From assembly GCF_001895265.1 (NCBI RefSeq), contig NZ_CP016796.1, positions 1,922,001-1,986,000 on the forward strand: a DNA stretch of 64,000 nt, written 5' to 3'. Below, piece by piece: positions 29,561 through 39,129 of the stretch; the first letter of the stretch is position 1, and each line of letters opens with the position of its first letter. The translations under genes and the position numbers were made by a program. The DNA comes from Francisella uliginis (GTDB lineage Bacteria > Pseudomonadota > Gammaproteobacteria > Francisellales > Francisellaceae). Below the pieces are notes generated by a model that worked only from the letters and a program-made list of their open reading frames with translations, ran no database searches and was not told where the DNA came from.

Positions 29561-29576
29561 ACTTATACCTTTTTTA

Positions 29577-30008
29577 TTAACCTAGAAAATATTGAATAAA
29601 ACTTTCAAATATAACACCAAATAAAGATATTATTAGTGCAAAAATTATAACAACAGCTATAACCATAGCCGTAATTGTCATAGTCTCTTTACGAGTTGGC
29701 CAAACAACCTTTGCTAACTCAAGCTTAGATGCTTGGAAAAACGCCCAAAAACGACGTCCTTGGTTTGTAAATCTTGCAACCACTAATGCAAGCAAAACCA
29801 CAACAACAACCAACGGTGTATTAAAAGTACTATATGCAGCACCTAAGATGTCTGAATACATAGTAATCACAACACCAAAAACTATTATTGCAGCAGCTAC
29901 AACCCACAGAAGAGTATTCTTGGATTTAGAGATCTTCTCTACTTCAGCAGTTTTTGTCGCCCCACTAATCCAAACTTTATTATTATTAAAATTTTGATTC
30001 TTTTTCAC
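29577..30008 (-). CDS. secE: Preprotein translocase subunit SecE
   Basis: A 143-residue SecE of the long, three-span gammaproteobacterial type: hydrophobic segments around 33-50, 57-78 and 113-138, with the conserved cytoplasmic helix FFQASKLELAKVVWPTRKET before the last span. It clamps the two halves of SecY. The start is GTG 30008 with AAAGGA nine bases upstream. It is the first gene after a terminator and is followed by nusG. Confidence 0.95.
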   Translation of the reverse strand: MKKNQNFNNNKVWISGATKTAEVEKISKSKNTLLWVVAAAIIVFGVVITMYSDILGAAYSTFNTPLVVVVVLLALVVARFTNQGRRFWAFFQASKLELAKVVWPTRKETMTITAMVIAVVIIFALIISLFGVIFESFIQYFLG

Positions 30009-30100
30009 AAAAATAATCCTTTAAAAAGAGTAACTTAAACATAGGGAATTTATAAACGTAGCCTATAAAATAACACACAGAGAATATAATATCAAGAAAT

Positions 30101-30135
30101 AAAAAAGGCGATGTTGCAAAATCTACAACACCGCC
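30101..30135 (-). terminator. Intrinsic terminator after tRNA-Trp
   Basis: On the minus strand GGCG, one mismatch, TGTTG pairs with CAACA, one mismatch, CGCC, and a run of six T follows (complement of 30101-30106). It would end the tRNA-Tyr to tRNA-Trp transcript before secE. Confidence 0.8.
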
Positions 30136-30146
30136 TTAATTATGTG

Positions 30147-30222
30147 TGGCAGGCCAGGAGGGACTCGAACCCCCAACTTGCGGTTTTGGAGACCGCTGCT
30201 CTACCAATTGAACTACTGACCT
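30147..30222 (-). tRNA. tRNA-Trp (CCA anticodon)
   Basis: A 76-base cloverleaf. The anticodon stem GCGGT/ACCGC encloses loop CTCCAAA, giving anticodon CCA for tryptophan. The T-arm GGGGG-TTCGAGT-CCCTCC region is regular and the 3' CCA is encoded. It lies between tuf and secE, as in other gammaproteobacteria. Confidence 0.97.
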
Positions 30223-30238
30223 AAATTAAAATCACCTA

Positions 30239-31423
30239 TTATTCGATAATTTTAGCAACAACACCAGCACCTACAGTTCTACCACCTTCACGGATAGCAA
30301 AACGTAGACCTTCTTCCATAGCGATAGAAGCGATTAGTGTAACATTCATTTTAATGTTATCACCAGGCATTACCATCTCTACACCTTCTGGAAGCTCAAC
30401 AGCACCAGTTACATCTGTAGTACGGAAGTAGAATTGAGGTCTATATCCTTTGAAGAAAGGAGTGTGTCTACCACCCTCTTCTTTTGAAAGAACATATACT
30501 TCAGCTTCAAACTTAGTATGCGGAGTAATTGAACCTGGCTTACATAATACTTGACCACGCTCAACATCATCTCTCTTAAGACCACGAACTAGGATACCAA
30601 CATTATCACCAGCTTCACCTCTATCTAGAAGCTTACGGAACATCTCAACACCAGTTACTGTAGTTTTTTGAGTCGGACGAATACCAACAACTTCAACCTC
30701 ATCACCAACGTTTACAACACCACGCTCAACACGGCCAGTTACAACAGTACCACGACCTGAGATTGAGAATACATCTTCAATTGGAAGAATGAATGGCTTA
30801 TCAGTATCACGCTCAGGAGCAGGGATATAGTCATCCATAGCAGCAACTAGCTCAACAATCTTCTCAACGTATTGCTCTTCACCTTCTAAAGCTTTAAGAG
30901 CAGAGCCCATAACGATTGGAGTATCGTCACCAGGGAACTCATACTGATCAAGAAGTTCACGAACTTCCATTTCAACTAGCTCTAATAACTCTTCGTCATC
31001 AACCATATCGCACTTGTTTAAGAAAACAACAATGTATGGTACACCAACCTGACGAGAAAGTAGGATATGCTCACGTGTTTGTGGCATAGGTCCATCAGCA
31101 GCAGAACATACTAGAATAGCGCCATCCATTTGAGCAGCACCAGTAATCATGTTTTTAACATAGTCCGCGTGTCCTGGACAGTCAACGTGAGCATAGTGTC
31201 TGCTTGGAGACTCATACTCTACATGAGAAGTGTTAATAGTAATACCACGCGCTTTTTCTTCAGGTGCGTTATCGATCTCATCAAAGTTTCTAGCAGCAGA
31301 ACCGTTTTTCTCAGCCATAACTTTAGTGATAGCAGCAGTAAGAGTAGTTTTACCATGATCCACGTGACCAATTGTACCTACGTTTACGTGCGGCTTCGAA
31401 CGTTCAAATTTTTCTTTAGCCAT
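30239..31423 (-). CDS. tuf: Elongation factor Tu
   Basis: A 394-residue EF-Tu, the normal length. The G1 loop GHVDHGKTT (19-27), the [12 protein letters not shown] stretch and NKCD are intact. It delivers aminoacyl-tRNA to the ribosome. The gene sits between tRNA-Thr and tRNA-Trp in the classical tRNA-tuf transcription unit. Only one copy is in this window; a second elsewhere cannot be excluded. Confidence 0.98.
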   Translation of the reverse strand: MAKEKFERSKPHVNVGTIGHVDHGKTTLTAAITKVMAEKNGSAARNFDEIDNAPEEKARGITINTSHVEYESPSRHYAHVDCPGHADYVKNMITGAAQMDGAILVCSAADGPMPQTREHILLSRQVGVPYIVVFLNKCDMVDDEELLELVEMEVRELLDQYEFPGDDTPIVMGSALKALEGEEQYVEKIVELVAAMDDYIPAPERDTDKPFILPIEDVFSISGRGTVVTGRVERGVVNVGDEVEVVGIRPTQKTTVTGVEMFRKLLDRGEAGDNVGILVRGLKRDDVERGQVLCKPGSITPHTKFEAEVYVLSKEEGGRHTPFFKGYRPQFYFRTTDVTGAVELPEGVEMVMPGDNIKMNVTLIASIAMEEGLRFAIREGGRTVGAGVVAKIIE

Positions 31424-31465
31424 TTTTTACTCCATTTTTTCAACAAAAACAAAAAACCATAATCA

Positions 31466-31541
<76 letters not shown>

Positions 31542-31576
31542 TTTTAATTCACATATTATAAAAATTTAGATTTAGG

Positions 31577-31650
31577 TGGAGCGGGTGATGGGAATCGAAC
31601 CCACACTATCGGCTTGGAAGGCCGAAGTTCTACCATTGAACTACACCCGC
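31577..31650 (-). tRNA. tRNA-Gly (TCC anticodon)
   Basis: A 74-base cloverleaf with acceptor GCGGGTG/CACCCGC. The stem TCGGC/GCCGA encloses CTTCCAA, giving anticodon TCC. CCA is encoded. Confidence 0.96.
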
Positions 31651-31651
31651 A

Positions 31652-31736
31652 TGGTGGAGGGAGCAGGATTCGAACCTGCGAAGGCTGAGCCGTCAGATTT
31701 ACAGTCTGATCCCTTTGGCCGCTCGGGAATCCCTCC
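31652..31736 (-). tRNA. tRNA-Tyr (GTA anticodon)
   Basis: An 85-base class II tRNA with acceptor GGAGGGA/TCCCTCC and a long variable arm. The stem CAGAC/ATCTG region encloses the GTA anticodon. CCA is encoded. It is the first tRNA of the tRNA-tuf unit; only one base separates its 3' end from tRNA-Gly. Confidence 0.96.
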
Positions 31737-31753
31737 CCTAAAACTTTTAGATA

Positions 31754-31782
31754 ACTATAAAGTTTATTTGAGCAAAAATCAA
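31754..31782 (-). promoter_or_regulatory. Predicted promoter of the tRNA-Tyr/Gly/Thr-tuf-tRNA-Trp unit
   Basis: On the minus strand TTGATT (31782-31777) and TATAGT (31759-31754) are 17 bases apart, about 18 bases before the tRNA-Tyr 5' end. Confidence 0.65.
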
Positions 31783-31891
31783 GTTTTTTTGTACTTAATT
31801 CTATAATTGTTTTTTATAGAAATTACTTTTACAAAAAACTAAGCATATCTTACTATGAGCATATTCAAATGTAAAGCCTAAACTGAAATTT

Positions 31892-33301
31892 TTATAGCAC
31901 CACACATAACTTTTGTGGTCTTGTCATAGCAACATATAAAATTTGATTTCTTTCAGCAATATTTTTATTTAAAAGGATATCTTTTAATAAGACAAAAACT
32001 TTCTTATATGTTGAACCTTGAGACTTATGTACTGTTATAGCAAAACCATAATCCAAATCTTTCCTTATCCAGCAGTTTTTCTCCCTCAGGCTTCCGTCTC
32101 TATAACGTCCTATATCTTTCATCAAAACATTATCTCTGCGAAAACTATTGTAAGCACTCCACTTCCTATCACCTCTTGCTTGCGCTAGTAAAGCATCATG
32201 AATTTCTGCATAATCATGTAAATTGCTAGAATCCTGAACATCCACAATAAACATATTTTTTTCATCAAAACCTTTAAATATTCTGGATTTTTCTAATACT
32301 TTTACATCATAACCATATATTCCATTAGCATTTTTCATTTTTTTAGAAACATCTACAACTTTATAATCCACACCATTATTAATCAAAAAAGCATCTCTTT
32401 GTTTTGCTTTGACCGCGCGATATCCCGTTAAAACATCGCCTTTTTCAAGTTGCTTTGCATCTTTCCCGAAGACCAATTCTCTAATAATAAGGTTAGATTG
32501 CATTACTGTTTTATTACGCCAAGCTATTAGTTTTGCATAATTAGGATCTGTCTTCGCAAAGTTTGAGCTAAAAACACGTTTTAGCTCTTCACGAAAGCTT
32601 TCATTAGATGACTTAAAAACAACTCCCTCATCAGAGTTATTTAACAATGTTTCTCGTTCAACTAAAAAACGAGGAAGATCTTCTTCAGCATCTCTTAACT
32701 TTTGACTCAATTCTGCTAATGGATTATCTTCACCCTGTCGCATTAAAGTAGTGAGATTATACCTATTCTTTAAATCAAAAACTGGACTTGATTTATCACC
32801 AACTGGAGGAATCTGCGCTTCATCTCCTAAAAATAAAACTTTTGATGAACTTCGCAATTCTTCAGTAATAAGATCAAGCAAATCTTTATTAATCATACTA
32901 GCTTCATCAATAACTATAAAGTCATAATAACCTATCGAAGCTTTTTTTATCTGCCCAAACACAGGATCATTAGGATTGAAATTTTCAAGATTAATATCTG
33001 GTTGCAATCCTAGTAACGAGTGTATTGTGTAGCCATGAGAAACTGTTGCTTGAGATATAACAGCATTAGCCTTACGCGTTGGTGCTGAAACAACTGACTT
33101 TTTAGGATATTCATCAAGAATTTTTTTTACAACTGTTGTCTTACCTGTGCCAGCAAACCCTGAAAGTAAAAAATAACTATCCTGACTTTTTAAGAATTTC
33201 TTAATCTGATTAATTGCTTCTAATTGCTGATCATTAAGAAGTATTTTTTGACCATTTGATAGGTAGAGGCTTTTATCTGTAGAAAAAAAGTTTTTTTGCA
33301 T
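31892..33301 (-). CDS. Superfamily 1 DNA helicase, Dda/RecD-like
   Basis: A 469-residue SF1B-type helicase. Walker A is GFAGTGKTT (48-56), Walker B IDEAS (131-135), motif III GDEAQIPPVGD (159-169); the C-terminal UvrD_C_2-like part has FAITVHKSQGSTY and YVAMTRP. It is similar in size and motif order to phage Dda and is shorter than RecD/RecD2. A 5'-to-3' helicase acting on stalled forks or recombination intermediates is likely by family. Its ATG overlaps the stop of the upstream MscS-like gene by one base (TAATG), an odd coupling between unrelated functions. RecBCD genes are not in the window. Confidence 0.82.
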   Translation of the reverse strand: MQKNFFSTDKSLYLSNGQKILLNDQQLEAINQIKKFLKSQDSYFLLSGFAGTGKTTVVKKILDEYPKKSVVSAPTRKANAVISQATVSHGYTIHSLLGLQPDINLENFNPNDPVFGQIKKASIGYYDFIVIDEASMINKDLLDLITEELRSSSKVLFLGDEAQIPPVGDKSSPVFDLKNRYNLTTLMRQGEDNPLAELSQKLRDAEEDLPRFLVERETLLNNSDEGVVFKSSNESFREELKRVFSSNFAKTDPNYAKLIAWRNKTVMQSNLIIRELVFGKDAKQLEKGDVLTGYRAVKAKQRDAFLINNGVDYKVVDVSKKMKNANGIYGYDVKVLEKSRIFKGFDEKNMFIVDVQDSSNLHDYAEIHDALLAQARGDRKWSAYNSFRRDNVLMKDIGRYRDGSLREKNCWIRKDLDYGFAITVHKSQGSTYKKVFVLLKDILLNKNIAERNQILYVAMTRPQKLCVVL

Positions 33302-33795
33302 TACTTTTCAGATTCTGTAAATCTTGTAATAACTCTAGACATAACCATACTGTTTGAAATAACAACTTCATTACCGTTTTCATCGGCAAGTTTAGTATAT
33401 AAAAAACCTATAGATTTAACTGTACCTGTCACTCCTCCAAGATCAACCTTCTCATCTACCTCAAAAGGTTTACTAAAAGCAAGCATAATACCAGAAGCAA
33501 CTATACTATAAGATGTTTTCAAAGACATTGAAATACCAAAAACAATACCTGTTAAAACTCCTGTTATAGGCGATATCGGAACTCCCAGCTTTGCTAACGC
33601 TATAACAACAACTAGAATCAAAAATATTGCATATATTAAATTTGCTAGAAACTGTGATACAGTATTATCATATTCTTTTAAGAACTCATAAGTTAGAGAT
33701 CTAACATATTTTGAAGCAAAAAAGCCTGCTACTAGAATTATTATTGCAATAAAAACATTCATTAAAAATGATCCCCCTGTATTAATTGTTTGCAT
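33301..33795 (-). CDS. Short MscS-family mechanosensitive channel-like protein
   Basis: A 164-residue protein with three hydrophobic segments. The third, [24 protein letters not shown], and the following [23 protein letters not shown] and [16 protein letters not shown] correspond to the pore helix and beta domain of MscS. The protein stops there, so the C-terminal alpha/beta cage of E. coli MscS (286 residues) is absent. It is either a minimal MscS variant or a truncated channel; no remnant of the missing part is seen downstream because the helicase begins at its stop codon. It overlaps the upstream membrane-protein gene by 14 bases; ATG 33759 is an alternative start. Confidence 0.75.
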   Translation of the reverse strand: MQTINTGGSFLMNVFIAIIILVAGFFASKYVRSLTYEFLKEYDNTVSQFLANLIYAIFLILVVVIALAKLGVPISPITGVLTGIVFGISMSLKTSYSIVASGIMLAFSKPFEVDEKVDLGGVTGTVKSIGFLYTKLADENGNEVVISNSMVMSRVITRFTESEK

Positions 33796-34486
33796 TTAGT
33801 CTCTCCTTATAAACTTTTTTTGAGTGAGTAAGTATATATATAGCTATAATACTTAAAATAACAGATATAGATGCACAAGTAACCTCTTCTAGTAATTGTT
33901 CATGCGTTATTCTAGAAATCAACGCATGAAGTATAAATAATACATTCTCAACTAAGAATAATGCCATACTAATAGCAAAAATAGAGATACAAATAGAGAA
34001 CCTGTATAAAAATGCTGAAATCCCAAATAATAACAATAAAGGATAAACAACTATTTGTAAGATTGTTATAAATAATTCATGCGGAAAAACCTGACATTCA
34101 GGATCATACCTTATTGTTAAAACATAAATGAAAGCAAAAACAAAAAATGTTGCAAATAATATGGGGGCTTTTTTACTAAAAAGCTTGTTAGTAAAATCAA
34201 TATAACGATGCTTTGAGAATAAAAGACCACAGACTGTTATAAATGCTGCACCAGATATAAAGCCATCATACGAGAAAGTATTTTCTAAATAAATATGATG
34301 GACTACATAACCGTAACTACCCAAGCTAAATAAAAATAGTGCAAAGAATATCCAAAAAGGAATATCCCACGATTTCTTTTTAGTGAAGATATATCCCAGA
34401 ATAGCACAGCAAATAAATAAAAAAATTGAAACAAGTAGTCTCAGAAGATCATCTAGCAATATTGGAACAAAACCTAACTTACACAT
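33782..34486 (-). CDS. Polytopic membrane protein of unknown function, paralog A
   Basis: A 234-residue protein with about seven hydrophobic segments and no recognised domain. It is a paralog of the protein encoded at 34572-35261: both start MC(K/N)LGFV, share [12 protein letters not shown](H/N)R, (I/V)YPLLLLFGI and FLYRFS, and have similar lengths. The start has GGAG about 10 bases upstream. It lies between its paralog and the short MscS-like gene, downstream of glpF on the same strand. I do not recognise the family; a role in osmotic or glycerol physiology is only suggested by position. Confidence 0.7.
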   Translation of the reverse strand: MCKLGFVPILLDDLLRLLVSIFLFICCAILGYIFTKKKSWDIPFWIFFALFLFSLGSYGYVVHHIYLENTFSYDGFISGAAFITVCGLLFSKHRYIDFTNKLFSKKAPILFATFFVFAFIYVLTIRYDPECQVFPHELFITILQIVVYPLLLLFGISAFLYRFSICISIFAISMALFLVENVLFILHALISRITHEQLLEEVTCASISVILSIIAIYILTHSKKVYKERLNANN

Positions 34487-34571
34487 ACCTCAAAGGCTCC
34501 TTTTAGTTTTACTAGAGATTATCTATAAAAAAATATACTTCATTATAAATAATCTTAAAACATTTATATAA

Positions 34572-35261
34572 CTAACTTTTTCTTACAGAAATCCTACACT
34601 CATTTAGAATATAAATCGATACACTTCCATAAATAAAATATATCAGGCAGAAAAATAACCTTGTCAGCAATATCCCATAACTAGCTGAATTAATTATAGA
34701 ATCAACTATAAATAAAGCACATTCAACCAAAAATAATGCCATAGCTGCCATAAACACAGCAAAACAAGCTGAAAAACGATATAAAAAAGCTATTATCCCA
34801 AACAACAAAAGTAAAGGATAAACAATTATTTGGAGTAGTATTATAAATACCAAATAAGGAGTAGTACTACAATTAAAATCAAAGTTTAAAGTCAAAACAT
34901 ACAAAAGTGCAAAGCCAACAAATGTTATAAATAGAAATATTGCTCGCTTACTCATAAGGTTATTTTCAAAATTGATGTGCCTGTTTTTTGAAAAAAGTAA
35001 ACCACAAACAACAATAACTACAGCACAATAGATAATAACATCATAAGAAAAAATATTCTCAGCATAAAGGTGATTCTTTAGATATCCATAACTGACTAAA
35101 CTAACTAAAAATGATGCAAAAAATAACCAAAATAATGCATCCCATTTTTTTTGATTAATAACGATTTGGCGGAGAACATACCAACACAAAAACAAAATAA
35201 ACAGCCCTGTCAGTCTAAAAGGATCGGCAAGAGGCACTAAAACAAAGCCAAGATTACACAT
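34572..35261 (-). CDS. Polytopic membrane protein of unknown function, paralog B
   Basis: A 229-residue protein with about seven hydrophobic segments, paralogous to the product of 33782-34486. A good ribosome site AGGAGAG lies 10 bases before the ATG, and only 13 bases separate it from glpF, so it is probably the last gene of the glp transcript or one close to it. No domain is recognised. The pair looks like a tandem duplication followed by divergence; charged residues are mostly confined to the loops between spans. Confidence 0.7.
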   Translation of the reverse strand: MCNLGFVLVPLADPFRLTGLFILFLCWYVLRQIVINQKKWDALFWLFFASFLVSLVSYGYLKNHLYAENIFSYDVIIYCAVVIVVCGLLFSKNRHINFENNLMSKRAIFLFITFVGFALLYVLTLNFDFNCSTTPYLVFIILLQIIVYPLLLLFGIIAFLYRFSACFAVFMAAMALFLVECALFIVDSIINSASYGILLTRLFFCLIYFIYGSVSIYILNECRISVRKS

Positions 35262-35274
35262 TTTATATACTCTC

Positions 35275-36039
35275 CTAAAAAACCCCTTTTGTCTTTAATA
35301 CTAGATAACAAGCTGTAGCAATTACACTTCCAATCACTGGACCAGCTACCGGAACCCAAGCATAGCCCCATTGCGAAGAACCTTTACTTTGTATTGGCAT
35401 AATAGCATGAAATAACCTAGGACCGAAGTCTCGAGCTGGATTTATTGCATAACCAGTAGTACCTCCTAAAGACATCCCAACTGCTATTACAACAAATGCT
35501 ACAGGAATCCCACCTAGAGCTCCCATATCAACAGGATAAGCAGTAGTTAAACTAGAATCTCCAGAGTGAACCACAACCCCATGCATTGTCAATATTGCAA
35601 AGATCAATACAAATGTGCCCACAATCTCACTAATTAAATTTGATGGGATAAATTTTATAGCTGGAGCAGTACAACAAGTTGCCAACTTTAGATCGGTATC
35701 ATCTGTTGCTGAGTAATGAGGATAATACATAGTCCAAACTAAAAGCTGACCAAACATTGCTCCAAGAATCTGTGAGACAATATATGGGATAACCCAAGTC
35801 CATGAAAATTTACCGGCCAAAGCTAATGCTAAAGTCACCGCAGGATTTAAGTGAGCTCCACTAATAGGTCCTGCAACCAAAACCCCTATAAAAACTGCTA
35901 ACCCCCATGCAAAAGTAATAACAACCCAACCACCATTATGTGATTTTGTTTTATTTAAAACTACACCTGCAACCACCCCATTACCTAAAAGGATAAGCAG
36001 CATAGTTCCTATAAATTCTGCGATACATGCTTCTAACAT
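35275..36039 (-). CDS. glpF: Glycerol uptake facilitator GlpF
   Basis: A 254-residue MIP-family channel with six membrane helices. The two NPA motifs are at 65-67 (SGAHLNPAVTLAL) and 200-202 (GYAINPARDFGPR); the aspartate after the second NPA (Asp204) is characteristic of glycerol-conducting aquaglyceroporins. It lies nine bases after glpD on the same strand, which supports glycerol as the substrate. Confidence 0.95.
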   Translation of the reverse strand: MLEACIAEFIGTMLLILLGNGVVAGVVLNKTKSHNGGWVVITFAWGLAVFIGVLVAGPISGAHLNPAVTLALALAGKFSWTWVIPYIVSQILGAMFGQLLVWTMYYPHYSATDDTDLKLATCCTAPAIKFIPSNLISEIVGTFVLIFAILTMHGVVVHSGDSSLTTAYPVDMGALGGIPVAFVVIAVGMSLGGTTGYAINPARDFGPRLFHAIMPIQSKGSSQWGYAWVPVAGPVIGSVIATACYLVLKTKGVF

Positions 36040-36048
36040 ACTCAGCTT

Positions 36049-37581
36049 CTACCTATATAACTCATTAACATCAAAATTTTTAGCAAACTCTTTAAACGCC
36101 TCTATTTGCTGATTTTGCCATGATCTATCTTTACCAAGTTCTTTTGCCATTAGTTTTGCAACTATAGGAGCTACTGCAAGACTAGCCTTAATATCTAAAA
36201 ATGCTGCTCTAGTTCGACGAGCTAATACATCCTCAACAGTCTTAGCCTTTTCATATCTAGCATGATAGATAACTTCGGCTTGATAGTATGGTAGGTCTTT
36301 ATGCAGTAACTCAGAGTTATCAATTTCTGTTTGAATATCTTTAATCTTATTAACATTTTTACCATAAACCCTCAAAGGATAAGTTTCTTTAGAATCTATA
36401 GCATCTACAAGTAATTCATCAGAAGTTTTTGATATCTTTTGTGCTATCTTTTTAGACTCAATATAGTCAATAACATCTTGCCCCATTCTTCTAAAGATAG
36501 TCCACTTACCTCCAACAACTGTAATCAAACCATCTTTTGATTCGACTACTTCATGTTTACGTGATATTTTTGCGGTATTTTTAGCATTTTTTGGTGAAAC
36601 TAGTGGACGCTGACCACAATATACTGACTTAATATCTGCAACAGTAGCTTTTTCTTTAGCGTACTGATTGAATGTCTCAAGTATAAAATCAATCTCAGAT
36701 TTTTCAGCTCTTGGCTCAATACTTGGAGCTTCTTTTTTAATATCAGTTGTGCCAACTATCAAATGATTATGCCAAGGTAAAATAAACAGTACACGACCAT
36801 CATCTGTTTCTGGGATCAAAATTGCATGCTCGGTAGGGAACTTATTCCTATCAAAAACAATATGTGTTCCTTGTGCCACTGACACGTACTTATGAGAATC
36901 CTGTTGATTAGCAAGATCTATTGTCTTATCTGTAAATGTGCCTGTAGCATTAATAATATGCTTTGCTGTAAACTCTTTTTGCTCACCACTTAAAGTATCA
37001 ACTGCTTTGACAGTATCTAATTTTGAATCTGTTGAGCTAAATACTTTTTCAACTCTATGGTAATTTAATGCTGCACCACCCTTTGCCTCAAAAGTTCTCA
37101 TTAAAGAAACTAGAAGTCTTGTATCATCAAACTGACCATCATAATAGACTAAACTTTTTTTAAGTTTCGAGTCTTCGATATTTGGTAACTCTGCTAAAGT
37201 TTGCTTTTTGTTCAAATTATAGCTTTTACCAATCTTGTATTTACCTGATAAAAACTCATATAACTTAACACCTATAGTATATTTGATAGTTTCAAAATAA
37301 CTACGTGTCGGTATAAGATAAGATTGTCTATGTGTCAAATGAGGTGCATTATGTAAAAATGAAAATCTCTCTTCTAAACCCTCTTTAACTAAAGCAAAAT
37401 CAAAATTCTCTAGATACCTTAAACCACCGTGAATAAGTTTCGTGGACTTCGAAGAAGTACCTTTACCAAAATCATGTGCTTCTAAAAGCAATGTTTTATA
37501 ACCTCTAGAAACTGCCTCTACAGCACAACCAAAACCAGTTGCACCACCTCCAATTATTATAATATCGTAATTATCTTGCAT
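36049..37581 (-). CDS. glpD: Glycerol-3-phosphate dehydrogenase (aerobic, FAD-dependent)
   Basis: A 510-residue flavoprotein that oxidises glycerol 3-phosphate to dihydroxyacetone phosphate and feeds electrons to quinone at the inner membrane. The FAD-binding loop IIIGGGATGFGCA (8-20) and the family signature GKGTSSKSTKLIHGGLRYLE (39-58) are intact, and the C-terminal domain carries the FLDIKASLAVAP helix. Length fits GlpD rather than the anaerobic GlpA (about 540 residues with an iron-sulfur partner); no glpB or glpC is adjacent. Some Francisella annotations call it glpA. It follows glpK by four bases. Confidence 0.92.
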   Translation of the reverse strand: MQDNYDIIIIGGGATGFGCAVEAVSRGYKTLLLEAHDFGKGTSSKSTKLIHGGLRYLENFDFALVKEGLEERFSFLHNAPHLTHRQSYLIPTRSYFETIKYTIGVKLYEFLSGKYKIGKSYNLNKKQTLAELPNIEDSKLKKSLVYYDGQFDDTRLLVSLMRTFEAKGGAALNYHRVEKVFSSTDSKLDTVKAVDTLSGEQKEFTAKHIINATGTFTDKTIDLANQQDSHKYVSVAQGTHIVFDRNKFPTEHAILIPETDDGRVLFILPWHNHLIVGTTDIKKEAPSIEPRAEKSEIDFILETFNQYAKEKATVADIKSVYCGQRPLVSPKNAKNTAKISRKHEVVESKDGLITVVGGKWTIFRRMGQDVIDYIESKKIAQKISKTSDELLVDAIDSKETYPLRVYGKNVNKIKDIQTEIDNSELLHKDLPYYQAEVIYHARYEKAKTVEDVLARRTRAAFLDIKASLAVAPIVAKLMAKELGKDRSWQNQQIEAFKEFAKNFDVNELYR

Positions 37582-37585
37582 GTTA

Positions 37586-39085
37586 TTATTCTACCCAAGC
37601 CTTACTTCTTTCAACTGCTTTTTTCCAACCTTTATAATCATGAGCTACTGTTTCAGGACCTATCTGTGGTTCAAAAGTTTTCTCTGTTGTTAGAATAGTT
37701 TTAAGTTCTTCTTTATCTTTCCAGAAACCAACAGCTAAACCAGCTAAGAAAACTGCGCCTAAACCAGTGATTTCATTAATTTTGGGTTTTGAAATTTCAG
37801 ATTGTAAAATATTAGATTGGAACTGCATTAAGAAATTATTTTGTACTGCCCCACCATCAACTCTCAAACCTGCTAAATCAAGACCTGTATCTTCTTTCAT
37901 ACAATCAAGTACATCTTTTGCTTGATATGCTATCGCTTCAAGCGCTGCTCTAATTATATGCTCACGCTTAGTATCTCTAGTTATACCAACTATTGTCCCA
38001 CGTGCATACATGTCCCAATATGGTGTACCAAGCCCTACAAAAGCTGGTACCAGATATACACCATTTGTGGAGTCAATCTTGGTTGCGTAGTACTCACTGT
38101 CTTCAGCTGAACGCACTAGCCCTAAGCCATCTCTTATCCATTGAATAACTGCTCCGGCAATAAATACACTTCCCTCTAAAGCATAAGTTGGCTTGCCATC
38201 CTCTGCCCATGCAATAGTAGTTAAAAGTCCTGCATCAGAAAATACTGGTTTATCGCCAACATTCATCAGCGCAAAACAGCCTGTTCCATAAGTATTTTTA
38301 GCCATACCTTTATCAAAACAACAGTGTCCAAATAAAGCTGCATGCTGATCACCCGCCACACCAGCTATAGGGATCTCAGCACCGCCTAAAGTATGATTAT
38401 CTGTCACGCCAAAAACTTCACTAGAGTTTTTAACTTCTGGTAACATTGATTCAGGAATATCTAGATACTCAAGGATTTTTTTGTCCCACTCTAAAGTATT
38501 AATATTAAATAGCATTGTGCGTGAAGCATTACTATAATCTGTTGCGTGAACCTTACCTCTAGTTAGATTCCAAATAAGCCAAGTATCTATAGTACCCATT
38601 AAGAGTCTACCAGCATTAGCTTTTTCTCGAGCGCCTTCAACATTATCTAAAATCCACTTAACTTTAGTTCCAGAGAAATATGCATCAACAACAAGTCCAG
38701 TATTTTCTTTTATATACTTGACTAGTTCAGGTTCTTTTTTAATTTCATCACAAATGTCTGAAGTACGACGACATTGCCATACTATTGCATTATAAACAGG
38801 GTCACCCGTTTCCTTATCCCAAACAACAACAGTTTCACGTTGATTAGTTATACCTATAGCAGCTATTTGTTCTGGCTTAACTCGACCAAATTCTAAAGCC
38901 TCACGCATCACCCCACTTTGAGTTCCCCATATTTCCATGGCATCATGCTCAACCCAACCACTCTTAGGATATATTTGCGTAAACTCTTTTTGCGCGATCT
39001 TTTTTATATTTCCTTTTTTATCAAAAATAATAGCACGTGAACTAGTTGTGCCTTGATCTACAGCTAAAACAAACTCTTTTGACAT
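37586..39085 (-). CDS. glpK: Glycerol kinase GlpK
   Basis: A 499-residue FGGY-family kinase, the standard length. It phosphorylates glycerol to sn-glycerol 3-phosphate. N-terminal [15 protein letters not shown], the R-E pair in [10 protein letters not shown] and the catalytic-base region [13 protein letters not shown] are intact, as is the signature [13 protein letters not shown]. It is the first glp gene, followed by glpD and glpF. A divergent or separate regulator (GlpR) is not in the window. Confidence 0.96.
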   Translation of the reverse strand: MSKEFVLAVDQGTTSSRAIIFDKKGNIKKIAQKEFTQIYPKSGWVEHDAMEIWGTQSGVMREALEFGRVKPEQIAAIGITNQRETVVVWDKETGDPVYNAIVWQCRRTSDICDEIKKEPELVKYIKENTGLVVDAYFSGTKVKWILDNVEGAREKANAGRLLMGTIDTWLIWNLTRGKVHATDYSNASRTMLFNINTLEWDKKILEYLDIPESMLPEVKNSSEVFGVTDNHTLGGAEIPIAGVAGDQHAALFGHCCFDKGMAKNTYGTGCFALMNVGDKPVFSDAGLLTTIAWAEDGKPTYALEGSVFIAGAVIQWIRDGLGLVRSAEDSEYYATKIDSTNGVYLVPAFVGLGTPYWDMYARGTIVGITRDTKREHIIRAALEAIAYQAKDVLDCMKEDTGLDLAGLRVDGGAVQNNFLMQFQSNILQSEISKPKINEITGLGAVFLAGLAVGFWKDKEELKTILTTEKTFEPQIGPETVAHDYKGWKKAVERSKAWVE

Positions 39086-39129
39086 AACTTAATATTCCTT
39101 TTAAAAATTACAACGGATTAAAATACATT

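Noticed and set aside
31576-31806. Plus-strand 76-codon open frame
   Set aside because: It lies antisense over tRNA-Gly and tRNA-Tyr; the 'GIEPTL' and 'GAGFEPAKA' type peptides are well-known artefacts of reading tRNA genes.
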